Source: Burkholderia sp. PAMC 26561 (GTDB taxonomy: Bacteria > Pseudomonadota > Gammaproteobacteria > Burkholderiales > Burkholderiaceae). Taken from it: a stretch of 64,000 nt of DNA. The notes under the pieces were generated by a model. It ran no database searches and had not been told where the DNA came from. It saw only the letters and a program-made list of their open reading frames with translations. A program made the translations under genes and the position numbers. Below, piece after piece: positions 8,589 through 16,760 of this stretch. Within the stretch, counting starts at the first letter, position 1. Each line of letters starts with the position of its first letter. The stretch covers positions 1,426,001-1,490,000 of the forward strand of contig NZ_CP014307.1 of the NCBI RefSeq assembly GCF_001557535.2, given 5' to 3'.

Positions 8589-9019
8589 ATAGAACGGCAA
8601 TAAACGAGGTTACTGTCAAGGACAATTTCGCCGTCGCACAGGTAGCGCTCTACCTGTTCGCAATCCTGCAAGCGGTAGTTGCGCTAATGACAGCGACTGG
8701 CGCAGTGCCTCTTGGCTTCGCCCCGCAAGCGTCGACAATGCTGCGCTTATCGACGACCACCAATGCGGTGGTTAACATCCTTTGTTTTGCGGGTGGGTAT
8801 GTAGTGCTAGCCCGGTGCCTGAATACGCCCACGCGACTGGTCTGGCGCGTTGCACTATGTGCATTCCTGATCAACGCAGGCGCTGCTGCACTGTCGATAG
8901 CTGCGCAACCAAACCTTTATCCGGTCCTGACGTGCAGCCTTGCCATAGCAGGCGGGATTTCGGTTTGGAATGGCCGTGGAGCTGTTCGAGAATATGCGAA
9001 ACAAGACCCGCAAAACTGA
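8585..9019 (+). CDS. Small polytopic membrane protein
   Basis: 144 residues with about four hydrophobic segments (e.g. VAQVALYLFAILQAVVALM, NAVVNILCFAGGYVVLARC, VALCAFLINAGAAALSIA, YPVLTCSLAIAGGISVW). It starts within the stop of the preceding gene (ATGA overlap). The next orphan toxin fragment begins immediately after its stop. Together with its neighbour it forms a coupled pair that could be immunity genes of module II, or two successive immunity genes left when a toxin between them was lost. No enzyme motif is seen. Confidence 0.6.
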   Translation: MNRTAINEVTVKDNFAVAQVALYLFAILQAVVALMTATGAVPLGFAPQASTMLRLSTTTNAVVNILCFAGGYVVLARCLNTPTRLVWRVALCAFLINAGAAALSIAAQPNLYPVLTCSLAIAGGISVWNGRGAVREYAKQDPQN

Positions 9020-9022
9020 CCG

Positions 9023-9914
9023 CTACAATCGAATGCTCCACCCCGACGAGTATGCAATGGCGAAGAAGGATGCATCGATCGTTGCCAAGGCGCTCGGGAT
9101 CAGTGTGCAAGAAGCGGAAGGCCGAATTGTGGCAGAGATATTGAGTAACTCGGATCAGCAAACGGCGTCGCAGTCCGGGGGACGGCATTATTACGAAGTG
9201 CGCAGCATCATCGGATGCCAGAACCTGAACTGCGACGGCTACAAGACCGACCCGAACTACGCGAACCACGACTACAACAGTCAGTACATCACGGGCAATC
9301 AGTCGGCGTATAACGCGGGGCAGAAACAGATTGGCACTGGTCAGACATATAACGAGCTAGTGACGAACAACGTGAAGAATAATCCGGTCAGCACAGCGAT
9401 TGCGGGCGCGGGAATGATCGCTTTGGGTGGGGTTGTTGCTGGTGGGTTGCCTTCGGCTTTGGGGGCGCTGACAGGTGGTGGCATAGGAGCAGCCGTAAGT
9501 AGTGGTGCTCAATACGTCTTCAACGAAGGACAGGTTAATCCGGTTGACTCAGTTATGGCCGCCATTACGGGTGCGCTCACTTTTGGGACCGGCTTGTTAC
9601 CTGGACTGCCAATAAACAAGGGGGGCGCATTAACGGGATCGACAATGAAAGGCGACAACCCGAGCATGAACATGGCTGGAGCAGCCATCGGAACGGTTAC
9701 TGGCTATGCCATCGGCGGTAAAGTCGAAAGCGCCCTCGGCAATAGGATCAACCCTTGGTATCGTCCAGAATGGATCGACGTAGGTAACGGAGTTTCGAAG
9801 TATGTTCCGCCGAGCGCACTTCCTTCAATCGGTGGAACAACAGCTGGCGCAATGGCATCGGAAGCAACTAACGCGGGCGTCAATAACATTCCTAACCTGC
9901 CGGTGAAAAGATGA
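9023..9914 (+). pseudogene. Orphan CdiA C-terminal fragment with intact pretoxin motif, module III
   Basis: The frame is open from 8970, but recognisable homology starts about 9023 with YNRMLHPDEYAMAKKDA and NLNCDGYKTDPNYANHDY, the conserved region before the toxin tip of Burkholderia-type CdiA/BcpA. The tip (NPVSTAIAGAGMIALGGVV onward, then GGALTGSTMKGDN, AAIGTVTGYAIGG, NPWYRPEWID) is glycine-rich with hydrophobic hairpins, which might insert in membranes. It has no start, ribosome site or secretion domain, so it is a silent cassette that could be expressed only after recombination with a full-length tpsA. The next gene overlaps its stop by 4 bp. Confidence 0.7.
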
Positions 9915-10162
9915 GTACACGTTTCCAGCGAGACATCAAAGCGCTGATGAGCTATCTGCTGATATTCCTTCTTGCGTACGCGATCCTTGCCATAGCTATA
10001 GAGCTTTTGTGGATGCCTTTGATAGCCTGGATGCATGACTACAACGGGTATCTCTGGCCTTCAACGTCTAGAGTCTACGCGTGGTGCAAGCTGGTTCCAT
10101 TCGCGACACTAGTATCTGGTATTGGTGTCTGGCTATATGAGCGCAGTCGTATTGGGTGGTAG
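9911..10162 (+). CDS. Small two-helix membrane protein, candidate immunity protein of module III
   Basis: 83 residues with two hydrophobic helices (YLLIFLLAYAILAIAIELLW and LVPFATLVSGIGVWLYE). The ATG overlaps the stop of the orphan toxin fragment by 4 bp, the classical cdiA-CT/cdiI arrangement. No family is recognised. A membrane-embedded immunity protein would match a pore-forming or membrane-inserting toxin tip. The coupling and topology are seen in the sequence; the role is inferred. Confidence 0.62.
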   Translation: MSTRFQRDIKALMSYLLIFLLAYAILAIAIELLWMPLIAWMHDYNGYLWPSTSRVYAWCKLVPFATLVSGIGVWLYERSRIGW

Positions 10163-10584
10163 TCGAAAAATGAACCGGGAAAGGCTGTATGTAACGATCC
10201 AGTCAGCCGCCGTGGTTGATGGAACCTTCGCAGCGCAGGATGCTAAGCGACGAGCGCGAGAGGCTTAGGCTTTGGTTCAAACTAATGAATACGAATAAAA
10301 ACAACAGGGTATGATTTTTTATGGAGCTGAAACAGCCCGCATGCGGTATCTGGATACTGATCGGAGATTGCATCAATCGATACACGTTGGAACACGGGCG
10401 CAAGCCCTTTGCTTTGGTACTGCATCTGCACATTTCGATGAATTCTATGCCGGTCTCGATGCAGACAGCGAATCGCTCGATAGCGTAGTCATTCTGTGCA
10501 GCCCCCGTTCTGGGACGTCAGTCCTCTTAAACGAACTCGGCGACGCCGCCGAACTGTAGCCTTAGTCATCTGACTTAAACCTTT
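10163..10584. other. Intergenic region before tpsB
   Basis: About 420 bp. It contains an 82-codon open frame (10311-10559, with a SVVILCSPRSGTS segment) lacking a ribosome site and recognisable homology, here treated as non-coding or a remnant. AT-rich stretches around 10300 may be the tpsB promoter. A BcpO-like small lipoprotein, which occurs between immunity gene and tpsB in some bcpAIOB loci, was not found. Confidence 0.5.
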
Positions 10585-12339
10585 ATGAAAATTCGAAAGA
10601 GGCTGGCGGTGCTACCGCTCGCAGCCCTGGTATCGCTCGCGTCGAACGCACAGCACGCGCCCACGTCCGCCGACGAAGCCGCTGCCGCCCGTGCCAACGC
10701 CGAACAGAACCAGCAGATTCAGCAGCAACGCGCCGCACAGCAGCGCGATGCAGTCGTTCAAGCGCCAGCGGTACGTTCCACCCTTCCGACGTCTCAAGGA
10801 TTCTCGCTTCTGCCAAAGGAAGATCCGTGCTTTCGCATCGATACGTTCAGGCTCGATGTCCCCACAACACTGCCCGACACCATCCACAGCAAGGGAGCTT
10901 CGGCCCTGCCCTTGGACCCCTTCGCCTTCGCTCGCGAGTGGCTCGACCACTACAAGGGCGAATGCATTGGCAAGGCCGGTATCGACACACTGGCAAAGGC
11001 GCTGCAGCAGACGATCCTTTCGCGAGGCTACGTGACCACGCGGCTTCTGCTGCCCGAGCAGGACCTCTCGAAACGCACGCTCACACTCGCCCTCATCCCC
11101 GGCGTCGTGCGCCAGATCCGCTTCGCCGATCCCAACACGCGCGGCACCCTGAGATCCGCATTCCCCGCACGCGACGGCGACCTCCTGGACTTGCGCGACC
11201 TTGAACAAGGTCTGGAGCAGATGAAGCGCGTTGCATCGCAGGACGTGGACATGAAGATCGAGCCGACCGGCAATCCTGGCGAAAGCGACGTCGTCGTGAC
11301 CGTCAAGCGTTCGAAGCCGTGGAGCTTCGTCGCATCCATCGATAATTCTGGCACGGACGCGACCGGCAAATGGCAAGGCAACGTGAGCCTCGGCATCGAT
11401 AACCCGCTCGGCCTGAACGACGTCTTCACGGTAGGCGCAAATCAGGACCTCTCGTTCGGCAACAAGTCCCTTGGTTCGCACGGCTTTAATGGTTCGTACT
11501 CCGTTCCATGGGGTTATTGGATAGCGACGCTGTCCGGCAACGCCAACACCTATTATCAGCAGATCGCGGGCGTGAACCAGACGTTCGTATCGAGCGGTAA
11601 TTCGCAAACGGCGACGCTCAGACTGGCGCGCGTGCTGAGTCGCAGTCAAGGCGACGTGTTCGGCGTGGAGTTTCAGTTATCAAAGCGCTTCGGTCAAAGT
11701 TTCATTGATGACACGGATATACCGCAGCAACGCCGCAACAACACGTTCATCGAAGCGGGGCTGACCGACCGTCACTACTTTGGCGCATCGCAGTTCGATG
11801 GAACCCTCGCGTATCGTCACGGTATCGGTGGCCTCGGCGCGACAGATGATCCGTTTCCCAGCGGTCCGACATACCGATTTCACATGGCCGTGCTCGATGG
11901 GAACCTGTCCGTGCCGTTCGCCGTCGCCAGACAAACTTTCCGCTACGTTACGACGTTGCACGCGCAGTTCACCAATGACGCGCTGTTCTACCTCGATGAC
12001 TTGACCATCGGCAGTCGCTACACGGTGCGCGGTTTTGACGGTGAAACGATGCTGGCGGCAGAAAGGGGATTTTTCTGGCGCAACGAACTGCAATGGCCGG
12101 TGTTCAAGACAGGCCAAATGCTATATGCGGGAATCGACTACGGGCGCGTCTTCGGACCGAATACGGCATTTCTCGCAGGGACACAACTGGCGGGTGCGGT
12201 GATCGGCATTCGAGGTGGCCTGCCTGCACGCGTCGTCGGCCTCTCGTATGACCTGTTTGTCGGAACACCGCTCTACAAGCCCAGCGGATTCCCTACCTCG
12301 CGTGTGACGGTCGGCATGCAGGCCATCGCCCAATTCTAA
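10585..12339 (+). CDS. TpsB outer-membrane transporter (ShlB/FhaC/CdiB family)
   Basis: 584 residues, full length for the family. A signal peptide is followed by a Gln/Ala-rich linker, a POTRA region (FRIDTFRLDVPTTLP, LSRGYVTTRLLLPEQDLSKR) and a C-terminal 16-strand-type barrel. Landmarks are the loop-6 motif VRGF at 481-484 and the terminal phenylalanine after AIAQ. It exports the TpsA partner across the outer membrane. The order tpsA - toxin/immunity - tpsB matches Burkholderia bcpAIOB rather than cdiBAI. It is intact while its natural substrate is truncated, so it may now secrete only the short TPS domain or another TpsA elsewhere in the genome. Confidence 0.93.
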   Translation: MKIRKRLAVLPLAALVSLASNAQHAPTSADEAAAARANAEQNQQIQQQRAAQQRDAVVQAPAVRSTLPTSQGFSLLPKEDPCFRIDTFRLDVPTTLPDTIHSKGASALPLDPFAFAREWLDHYKGECIGKAGIDTLAKALQQTILSRGYVTTRLLLPEQDLSKRTLTLALIPGVVRQIRFADPNTRGTLRSAFPARDGDLLDLRDLEQGLEQMKRVASQDVDMKIEPTGNPGESDVVVTVKRSKPWSFVASIDNSGTDATGKWQGNVSLGIDNPLGLNDVFTVGANQDLSFGNKSLGSHGFNGSYSVPWGYWIATLSGNANTYYQQIAGVNQTFVSSGNSQTATLRLARVLSRSQGDVFGVEFQLSKRFGQSFIDDTDIPQQRRNNTFIEAGLTDRHYFGASQFDGTLAYRHGIGGLGATDDPFPSGPTYRFHMAVLDGNLSVPFAVARQTFRYVTTLHAQFTNDALFYLDDLTIGSRYTVRGFDGETMLAAERGFFWRNELQWPVFKTGQMLYAGIDYGRVFGPNTAFLAGTQLAGAVIGIRGGLPARVVGLSYDLFVGTPLYKPSGFPTSRVTVGMQAIAQF

Positions 12340-12350
12340 GAAAATTCGAT

Positions 12351-12611
12351 ATGGTGAATCATCCATACAGACGCCGATACCTGCGCGTTAGGCTTGATCC
12401 GGTCACAACTAAGATGAGCGAACGCGTAGCAGATCTTCACGGTCTGGAGGGCGAACGAAAAGAAGACAGGCACTGTGGTGAAGCGACTAATCCCAATCAC
12501 GAGCACCCCGTGAAGTACGAACTACGTGAAACAGCCAAGCCGGTCATCGTAAAACGCAAACGGCGCTGGTCGGTGTTAGAAACGCCCAATTCCAGTAATG
12601 AGGCAACGTGA
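12351..12611 (+). CDS. Doubtful small ORF
   Basis: An 86-codon open frame rich in charged residues (Arg/Lys/Glu/His), starting 11 bp after tpsB without a clear ribosome site. It has no recognised family. It lies between tpsB and the IS remnant and may be chance coding potential in decayed sequence. Confidence 0.2.
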   Translation: MVNHPYRRRYLRVRLDPVTTKMSERVADLHGLEGERKEDRHCGEATNPNHEHPVKYELRETAKPVIVKRKRRWSVLETPNSSNEAT

Positions 12612-12622
12612 TACCAGTGATA

Positions 12623-13275
12623 CTAGGGCGTGTGGACAATCATCGGGGAGAGGGCTGTTAACTTGTAAGGGAAGTTGTTTATATCCTGTCTTTTGCGGAA
12701 AACAGGATGGCAAGACTGATGCTCAGCGATGACCAACACGAGCGGATCGCCCCTTTGCTGCCAAGCAGGCCTACCGATCCTGGTCGGACCGCAGGAGCTA
12801 ATCGGCTGTCTGTTGAGGCCGTGCCATGAATCGCACGCACTGGCAGCCCATGGAGTGATTTCCCGCCTGATTTCGGACCGTGGAATAGCGTGTACCAACG
12901 TTTTGCAAGATGGTCTCGGGCGCAAATATGGCATGCGGTACTCGCCAAGCTTGCAGGCACCGCTGACCTTGAAGAAGTCTTCATCGACAGTACGACAGTC
13001 CGGCTGCCGACAAAGCCTACGATTCGAACGCAATCCTGCAGCATCTAAAATCGGCAGGCATTCAAGCTGTTACCCCAGTCGCACGAATCGTCTTGAACAC
13101 CGTCCTTTGGATGGACATTTGTATGCCTCTCGAAATCTGGTCGAACTGTTTTTTGTCGCATCAAACAATTCCGCCGCATGGCTACTCGCTACGACAAGCT
13201 CTCCGAACGCTTCTCATCATTCGTAGCGCTCTCCGCTGCTTTCATCTGGACCTGCTGATTCGCAACACGCCCTAG
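12623..13275 (+). mobile_element. Degenerate IS5-family (IS427-like) insertion sequence
   Basis: The element is bounded by CTAG on both sides (12623-12626 and 13272-13275). Its ends are inverted repeats: GGGCGTGTGGACAATC on the left and the complement of GATTCGCAACACGCCC on the right, 13 of 16 positions matching. It is about 645 bp long against ~850 bp for intact relatives. The transposase inside is broken by frameshifts and deletions. A third, solo copy of the end sequence lies at 5617, on the other side of the secretion locus. Confidence 0.8.
12707..13258 (+). pseudogene. IS5-family transposase remnant
   Basis: Recognisable pieces appear in successive frames: MARLMLSDDQHERIAPLLPS at the start, then GSPWSDFPPDFGPWNSVYQR, LEEVFIDSTTV, KAYDSNAILQHL, TNRLEHRPLDGHLYASRNLV and finally RRMATRYDKLSERFSSF to the stop at 13256-13258. 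These are the N-terminal, DDE-domain and C-terminal parts of an IS427-type transposase with several frameshifts, an in-frame stop after ~40 codons and small deletions. It is inactive. Confidence 0.82.
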
Positions 13276-13371
13276 CCTGAACCCGCGATATGTCTCGAAA
13301 TTTTGCCCTAGCCGCGCGCCGCGCTTCGCTGCACTATGTCGGTTCGACAAACAGAACGGCAGGGCAGCAGC

Positions 13372-14073
13372 ATGACCACGATGCGAACCATAGGCATGAT
13401 CGGCGGGATGAGTTGGGAATCGACCGCTGAATATTATCGGCTGATCAACCAGGATGTGCGCACCCGGCTCGGCGGACTGAACTCGGCGCAAGTGCTGCTC
13501 CATAGCGTGAATTTCGCGCCTATTGAAGGCCTTCAACGCGACGGACAATGGAAAATTGCAGGCATCCGGCTCAGCGAGGCCGCGCGCCATCTGGAAGCGG
13601 GCGGGGCGCATTGCATCGTGCTTTGCACGAACACCATGCATCTCGTCGCGCAGCAGGTTGCCGCTGCGGTGTCCGTGCCGTTTTTGCATATCGTGGACCC
13701 GACGGGTATTGAAGCGCAAAGGCGCGGCATTCGCAAAGTCGGGTTTATCGGCACGGCGTTTTCAATGCGCGAAAGTTTTTTCCGTGACCGGCTTGAAGAA
13801 CGGCACGGCATTGCGACAATCGTCCCCGATACCGCAGAGCAGGCGACCGTTCACGACATCATTTATCGCGAGTTGTGTCTTGGGATCGTGACGGAAGAAT
13901 CCCGCAAGCTTTATCGCGATGTCATTCACGGGCTGGCAGCACGCGGCGCCGAAGCAATCGTACTGGGATGTACGGAAATCATGCTGCTGGTAAAAGCCGA
14001 GGACAGCCCTGTCCCTCTGCTCGATACCACCACGCTCCACGCCCGCGCTGCCGTCAACTTCTCGCTCGCGTAA
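13372..14073 (+). CDS. Aspartate/glutamate racemase family protein
   Basis: About 233 residues from the ATG at 13372; another Met lies three codons on, and the frame also extends upstream to 13336. Both catalytic cysteines of the Asp/Glu racemase superfamily are present: LCTNTMHLV in the first half and LGCTEIMLL in the second, with the N-terminal GMIGGMSWEST and IVDPTGI motifs. The enzyme would interconvert L- and D-aspartate (or a related amino acid) without cofactor. It stands alone between the IS remnant and a convergent hypothetical gene, so the pathway is not revealed by context. Confidence 0.88.
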   Translation: MTTMRTIGMIGGMSWESTAEYYRLINQDVRTRLGGLNSAQVLLHSVNFAPIEGLQRDGQWKIAGIRLSEAARHLEAGGAHCIVLCTNTMHLVAQQVAAAVSVPFLHIVDPTGIEAQRRGIRKVGFIGTAFSMRESFFRDRLEERHGIATIVPDTAEQATVHDIIYRELCLGIVTEESRKLYRDVIHGLAARGAEAIVLGCTEIMLLVKAEDSPVPLLDTTTLHARAAVNFSLA

Positions 14074-14077
14074 TGCC

Positions 14078-14416
14078 TTAGTGCTCGCGCCTGTGCGTAA
14101 ATACGCGCGGACGGACGGCCTCGATCACGGCCTCGGGCAGAACCTGATGTAAGGTACGCACGGTGAAGTCGAGGTCTTCCATGGCGACGTCGAATACAAG
14201 GCGGAGGTCGTCGTGATCGCGCGAAGCCTGGCTCACGTACACGCCGAGCGGCGAATGAAAGAGGCGGCGAATGCGCTCACGCGCCGCCTCATCCTGCTTG
14301 CTGCGCAGTACCGCCGACAAATGAACGCGCGAAACACAGGGCGCGGCAGTGCTTTCGCGTTCCGCCGAATTATTGTTGTTCGCCGGGCCAACGATTCTTT
14401 CGAGTACAAGGTTCAT
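14078..14416 (-). CDS. Hypothetical protein
   Basis: 112 residues, soluble, no signal peptide. The start at 14416 has a GAGGAG ribosome site about 13 bases upstream, which supports real coding. Features are HLSAVLRSKQDEAARERIRR, FHSPLGVYVSQASRDHDDL and a C-terminal Arg/His-rich tail. The gene is convergent with the racemase (4 bp gap). Family and function are not recognised; the C-terminal half has the look of a small alpha/beta fold. Confidence 0.6.
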   Translation of the reverse strand: MNLVLERIVGPANNNNSAERESTAAPCVSRVHLSAVLRSKQDEAARERIRRLFHSPLGVYVSQASRDHDDLRLVFDVAMEDLDFTVRTLHQVLPEAVIEAVRPRVFTHRREH

Positions 14417-14510
14417 GACGCTGCAAGCTCCTCTGTTCGGGATGACTTGCAGCGTATCTTTTTGCGCGTAAACAACGCGTCAAGATTTCCGGCGTCGCCG
14501 TATAAATTGC

Positions 14511-15791
14511 TTAGTCGATGCCGTTGAAGACCGCATCGTCAGGACCGATATACGCGGGTGCTCGCCAAGCAGCATCGCGCATCGAGTGCTGGACCTGTCC
14601 TTCCACGCCGAGCAACACCGCGAAAATCGCCATGCGCACGGGGATGCCGTTATCCGTTTGACGGAAGATCGCAAGCCTCGGATCGTGGTTGAGGTCGACG
14701 CTGAGATCGTTGGCGCCGGGACGGCCGTCACGCGGCAGCGGGTGCATGATCAACGTGTCAGGCCCGCACACGCTTTCGACCAGGGCCTGATTGATCTGGA
14801 AATCAGGCGTGTAACCTTCGATGGATTCATCGGCGAAGCGCTCTTTCTGAATGCGCGTTGCATACACCACGTCCGCGCCTTTGAGACCTGCGTGCAGGTC
14901 GCTCGTCTGCTCGACCACATGATCGCCGCGCGTGATCTGATCGAGGATGGACGTGGGCATTTCGAGCGATGCCGGCGAGATCAACGTAAATTTCAGTCCG
15001 CGATACAGCGCCAGCAGCTTCGCGAGCGAATGCACGGTGCGGCCGTATTTGAGGTCGCCGACCATTGCGATATGCGAGCCGTCGACAATCTTCCCCACGC
15101 GTGAAAACTCGCGCTGGACCGTGTAGAGATCGAGCAGCGCCTGGCTCGGATGCTCGCCGGGGCCATCGCCTGCGTTGATCACGGGAACGTTGGTCGCGCG
15201 TGCGAATTCAGCCACCGATCCTTTCTCGGGATGGCGCACGACGAGCGCGTCCGCATAGCCGCTGATCACGCGGCTGGTGTCATAGATGGACTCGCCTTTT
15301 GCCATCGATGAAAAGGTGAAGCCCGTCGTGTCGCATACCGAACCGCCCAGCCGGCAGAACGCCGCGCCGAAACTCACACGTGTGCGGGTGCTGGCTTCGA
15401 AAAACAGGTTCGCGAGCACTGCGCCTTCCAGGACGCGCGTGATTTTTTGACGCCGCGCGATGGGTTGCATGGTGTCCGCGACCCGGAACAGCGCTTCGAC
15501 GGAATCGCGCGAAAACTGATCGACGGAAAGCAGGTGCGGTCGTCCCTCGTGCAGAATGGAAGGTGACTGTACGCGTTGCGTATACTCATCGTCAGTGGGC
15601 GTTCGCTCCAGGATCTCCATGACGTAGCGGCTGGCGATCTCCGGCATGGCGCGCGATTCAGCGGATTCGTCCGGAAGCAGCCATGTATCCAGTGCCCGTC
15701 GCGCCACGCCAATCCGGTTTGCAAATGCATCGCGCGTCATGTTGAGCCGCCGCATGGCGTCCCGAAGCAGAGTTTGTTGTTGCAGATGCAT
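14511..15791 (-). CDS. pyrB: Aspartate carbamoyltransferase with fused N-terminal helix-turn-helix
   Basis: 426 residues, about 100 longer than a catalytic PyrB chain. Residues ~8-60 form an HTH-like segment (MTRDAFANRIGVARRALDTW, then LLPDESAESRAMPE) resembling small DNA-binding regulators. The ATCase domain starts at ~85 and keeps the active site: S134-T-R-T137, Lys165 (SSMAKGES), His214 (GEHPSQALLD), Arg313 (ATRIQKERF) and HPLPR at 350-354. It therefore should make carbamoyl aspartate for pyrimidine synthesis. A GGGAG ribosome site precedes the ATG at 15791. A 19-bp palindrome lies 21 bp upstream of the start and its core recurs inside the linker codons, suggesting autoregulation. It follows yjbQ on the same strand. 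Confidence 0.92.
   Translation of the reverse strand: MHLQQQTLLRDAMRRLNMTRDAFANRIGVARRALDTWLLPDESAESRAMPEIASRYVMEILERTPTDDEYTQRVQSPSILHEGRPHLLSVDQFSRDSVEALFRVADTMQPIARRQKITRVLEGAVLANLFFEASTRTRVSFGAAFCRLGGSVCDTTGFTFSSMAKGESIYDTSRVISGYADALVVRHPEKGSVAEFARATNVPVINAGDGPGEHPSQALLDLYTVQREFSRVGKIVDGSHIAMVGDLKYGRTVHSLAKLLALYRGLKFTLISPASLEMPTSILDQITRGDHVVEQTSDLHAGLKGADVVYATRIQKERFADESIEGYTPDFQINQALVESVCGPDTLIMHPLPRDGRPGANDLSVDLNHDPRLAIFRQTDNGIPVRMAIFAVLLGVEGQVQHSMRDAAWRAPAYIGPDDAVFNGID
15570..15582. promoter_or_regulatory. Second copy of the palindrome, inside the HTH-ATCase linker codons
   Basis: TACGC-GTT-GCGTA, 5-bp arms, matches the core of the upstream palindrome at 12 of 13 positions. It lies around codons 70-74, between the HTH and ATCase domains, about 240 bp from the first copy. 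That distance would suit cooperative binding by looping. Confidence 0.5.
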
Positions 15792-15811
15792 GTCGGACGC
15801 TCCCGGGGGTT

Positions 15812-15830
15812 ATATACGCGCTGCGTATAT
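15812..15830. promoter_or_regulatory. Palindromic operator candidate upstream of the HTH-ATCase gene
   Basis: ATATACGC-GCT-GCGTATAT is a perfect palindrome with 8-bp arms, 21 bp before the start codon and immediately after the yjbQ stop. Its 13-bp core TACGCGCTGCGTA recurs, with one change in the spacer, within the gene at 15570-15582. Position suggests overlap with the promoter and repression by the gene's own HTH domain (inference). Confidence 0.65.
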
Positions 15831-15834
15831 TAAA

Positions 15835-16254
15835 TCACTCGCCGAAAAGGTGCAACACGACCTCGCGTCTATGTGAAACGCGGCGGTGTTCGAACAGGTA
15901 GATGCCCTGCCAGGTGCCGAGAACCATGCGGCCCGCGCTCACCGGTATGGAAAGCTGGACTTGGGTGAGCGCCGTTCTAAGATGCGCGGGCATGTCGTCG
16001 GGGCCTTCCGCGTCGTGTACATAACGGCCCGGCTCTTCCGGCGCAATGTCCGCGAAGAATTGTTCGAGGTCGGTGCGCACGTCGGGATCGGCGTTTTCCT
16101 GTATCAGCAGTGACGCCGATGTATGTCGGAGGAACACTGTCAGCAGCCCGGTCTGGATGCCTTGCTGGTCAATCCAGCTGCGAATGTCGCGGGTGATTTC
16201 GTGCAGACCGCGCGTGCGCGTGGTCACGCCCAGATGGTGGAGCGCCTGTTTCAT
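15835..16254 (-). CDS. yjbQ: YjbQ/UPF0047 family protein
   Basis: 139 residues with all hallmarks of the family: LRHTSASLLIQENADPDVR, HDAEGPDDMPAHLRTAL, and VLGTWQGIYLFEHR near the C-terminus. Members have weak thiamine-phosphate synthase activity in vitro, but the physiological role is unsettled. The GGAG ribosome site lies eight bases before the ATG. The stop abuts the palindrome in front of the HTH-ATCase gene, which is next on the same strand. Confidence 0.92.
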   Translation of the reverse strand: MKQALHHLGVTTRTRGLHEITRDIRSWIDQQGIQTGLLTVFLRHTSASLLIQENADPDVRTDLEQFFADIAPEEPGRYVHDAEGPDDMPAHLRTALTQVQLSIPVSAGRMVLGTWQGIYLFEHRRVSHRREVVLHLFGE

Positions 16255-16358
16255 GCGGATGTCTCCAGAGGAAAGTGCGCGACGCAGGAAAGTCGTCGCG
16301 CTTGCCTCCGGAGTTTACCGGCTCATGCAGAGTGGCACAGGCGAGGCCGCTCATTCGC

Positions 16359-16679
16359 TCAATGGCCGAAGTAGATCGGTTGCGTTGCTTGATCCGGCGC
16401 ATGGTCAGCGCGTGCGCCCGATGCCGACATGCTGCCGGTGGACGATCCATACGACATTGCCGCCGCGCCTTGTTGCGACCAGACTTTCTGTTCGGCGGCC
16501 TGGATATCCTGCGGGTAATTGACGTTTTCGCCGCCGGGGCTGTAGCCGGCCTTTTCGAGCTGAACGAGTTCGGCCTTGACCTGTGCGCGCGTCACTGGAG
16601 CGTTGCTCTGGGCAAACGCGAGAGCCGGTGCAGCCAATGCCGATGAAAGAACCAATGCGGAGATAAGGAATTTGTTCAT
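16359..16679 (-). CDS. Secreted DUF4148 protein
   Basis: 106 residues. The signal peptide (MNKFLISALVLSSALAAPAL, cleavage likely after AFA) is followed by the DUF4148 core APVTRAQVKAELVQLEKAGY, with YPQDIQAAEQKVW after it. These small periplasmic proteins are abundant in Burkholderiaceae; function is unknown. A GAGG ribosome site is present. It is downstream of a second DUF4148 gene on the same strand. Confidence 0.9.
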   Translation of the reverse strand: MNKFLISALVLSSALAAPALAFAQSNAPVTRAQVKAELVQLEKAGYSPGGENVNYPQDIQAAEQKVWSQQGAAAMSYGSSTGSMSASGARADHAPDQATQPIYFGH

Positions 16680-16760
16680 GATGACCTCAATAAATAATTA
16701 GTGATCCGATGTATTTGCCAGGTTGCTACGGATGTTGCGTGGTACTTCGTTGCGGGACTT

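Noticed and set aside
8437..9269. Minus-strand ORFs in the toxin/immunity region
   Set aside because: They oppose ORFs linked by ATGA overlaps and a recognisable CdiA pretoxin motif; no ribosome sites.
10311..10559. 82-codon ORF before tpsB (possible BcpO)
   Set aside because: No signal peptide or lipobox, no ribosome site; does not resemble the small lipoproteins found at this position.
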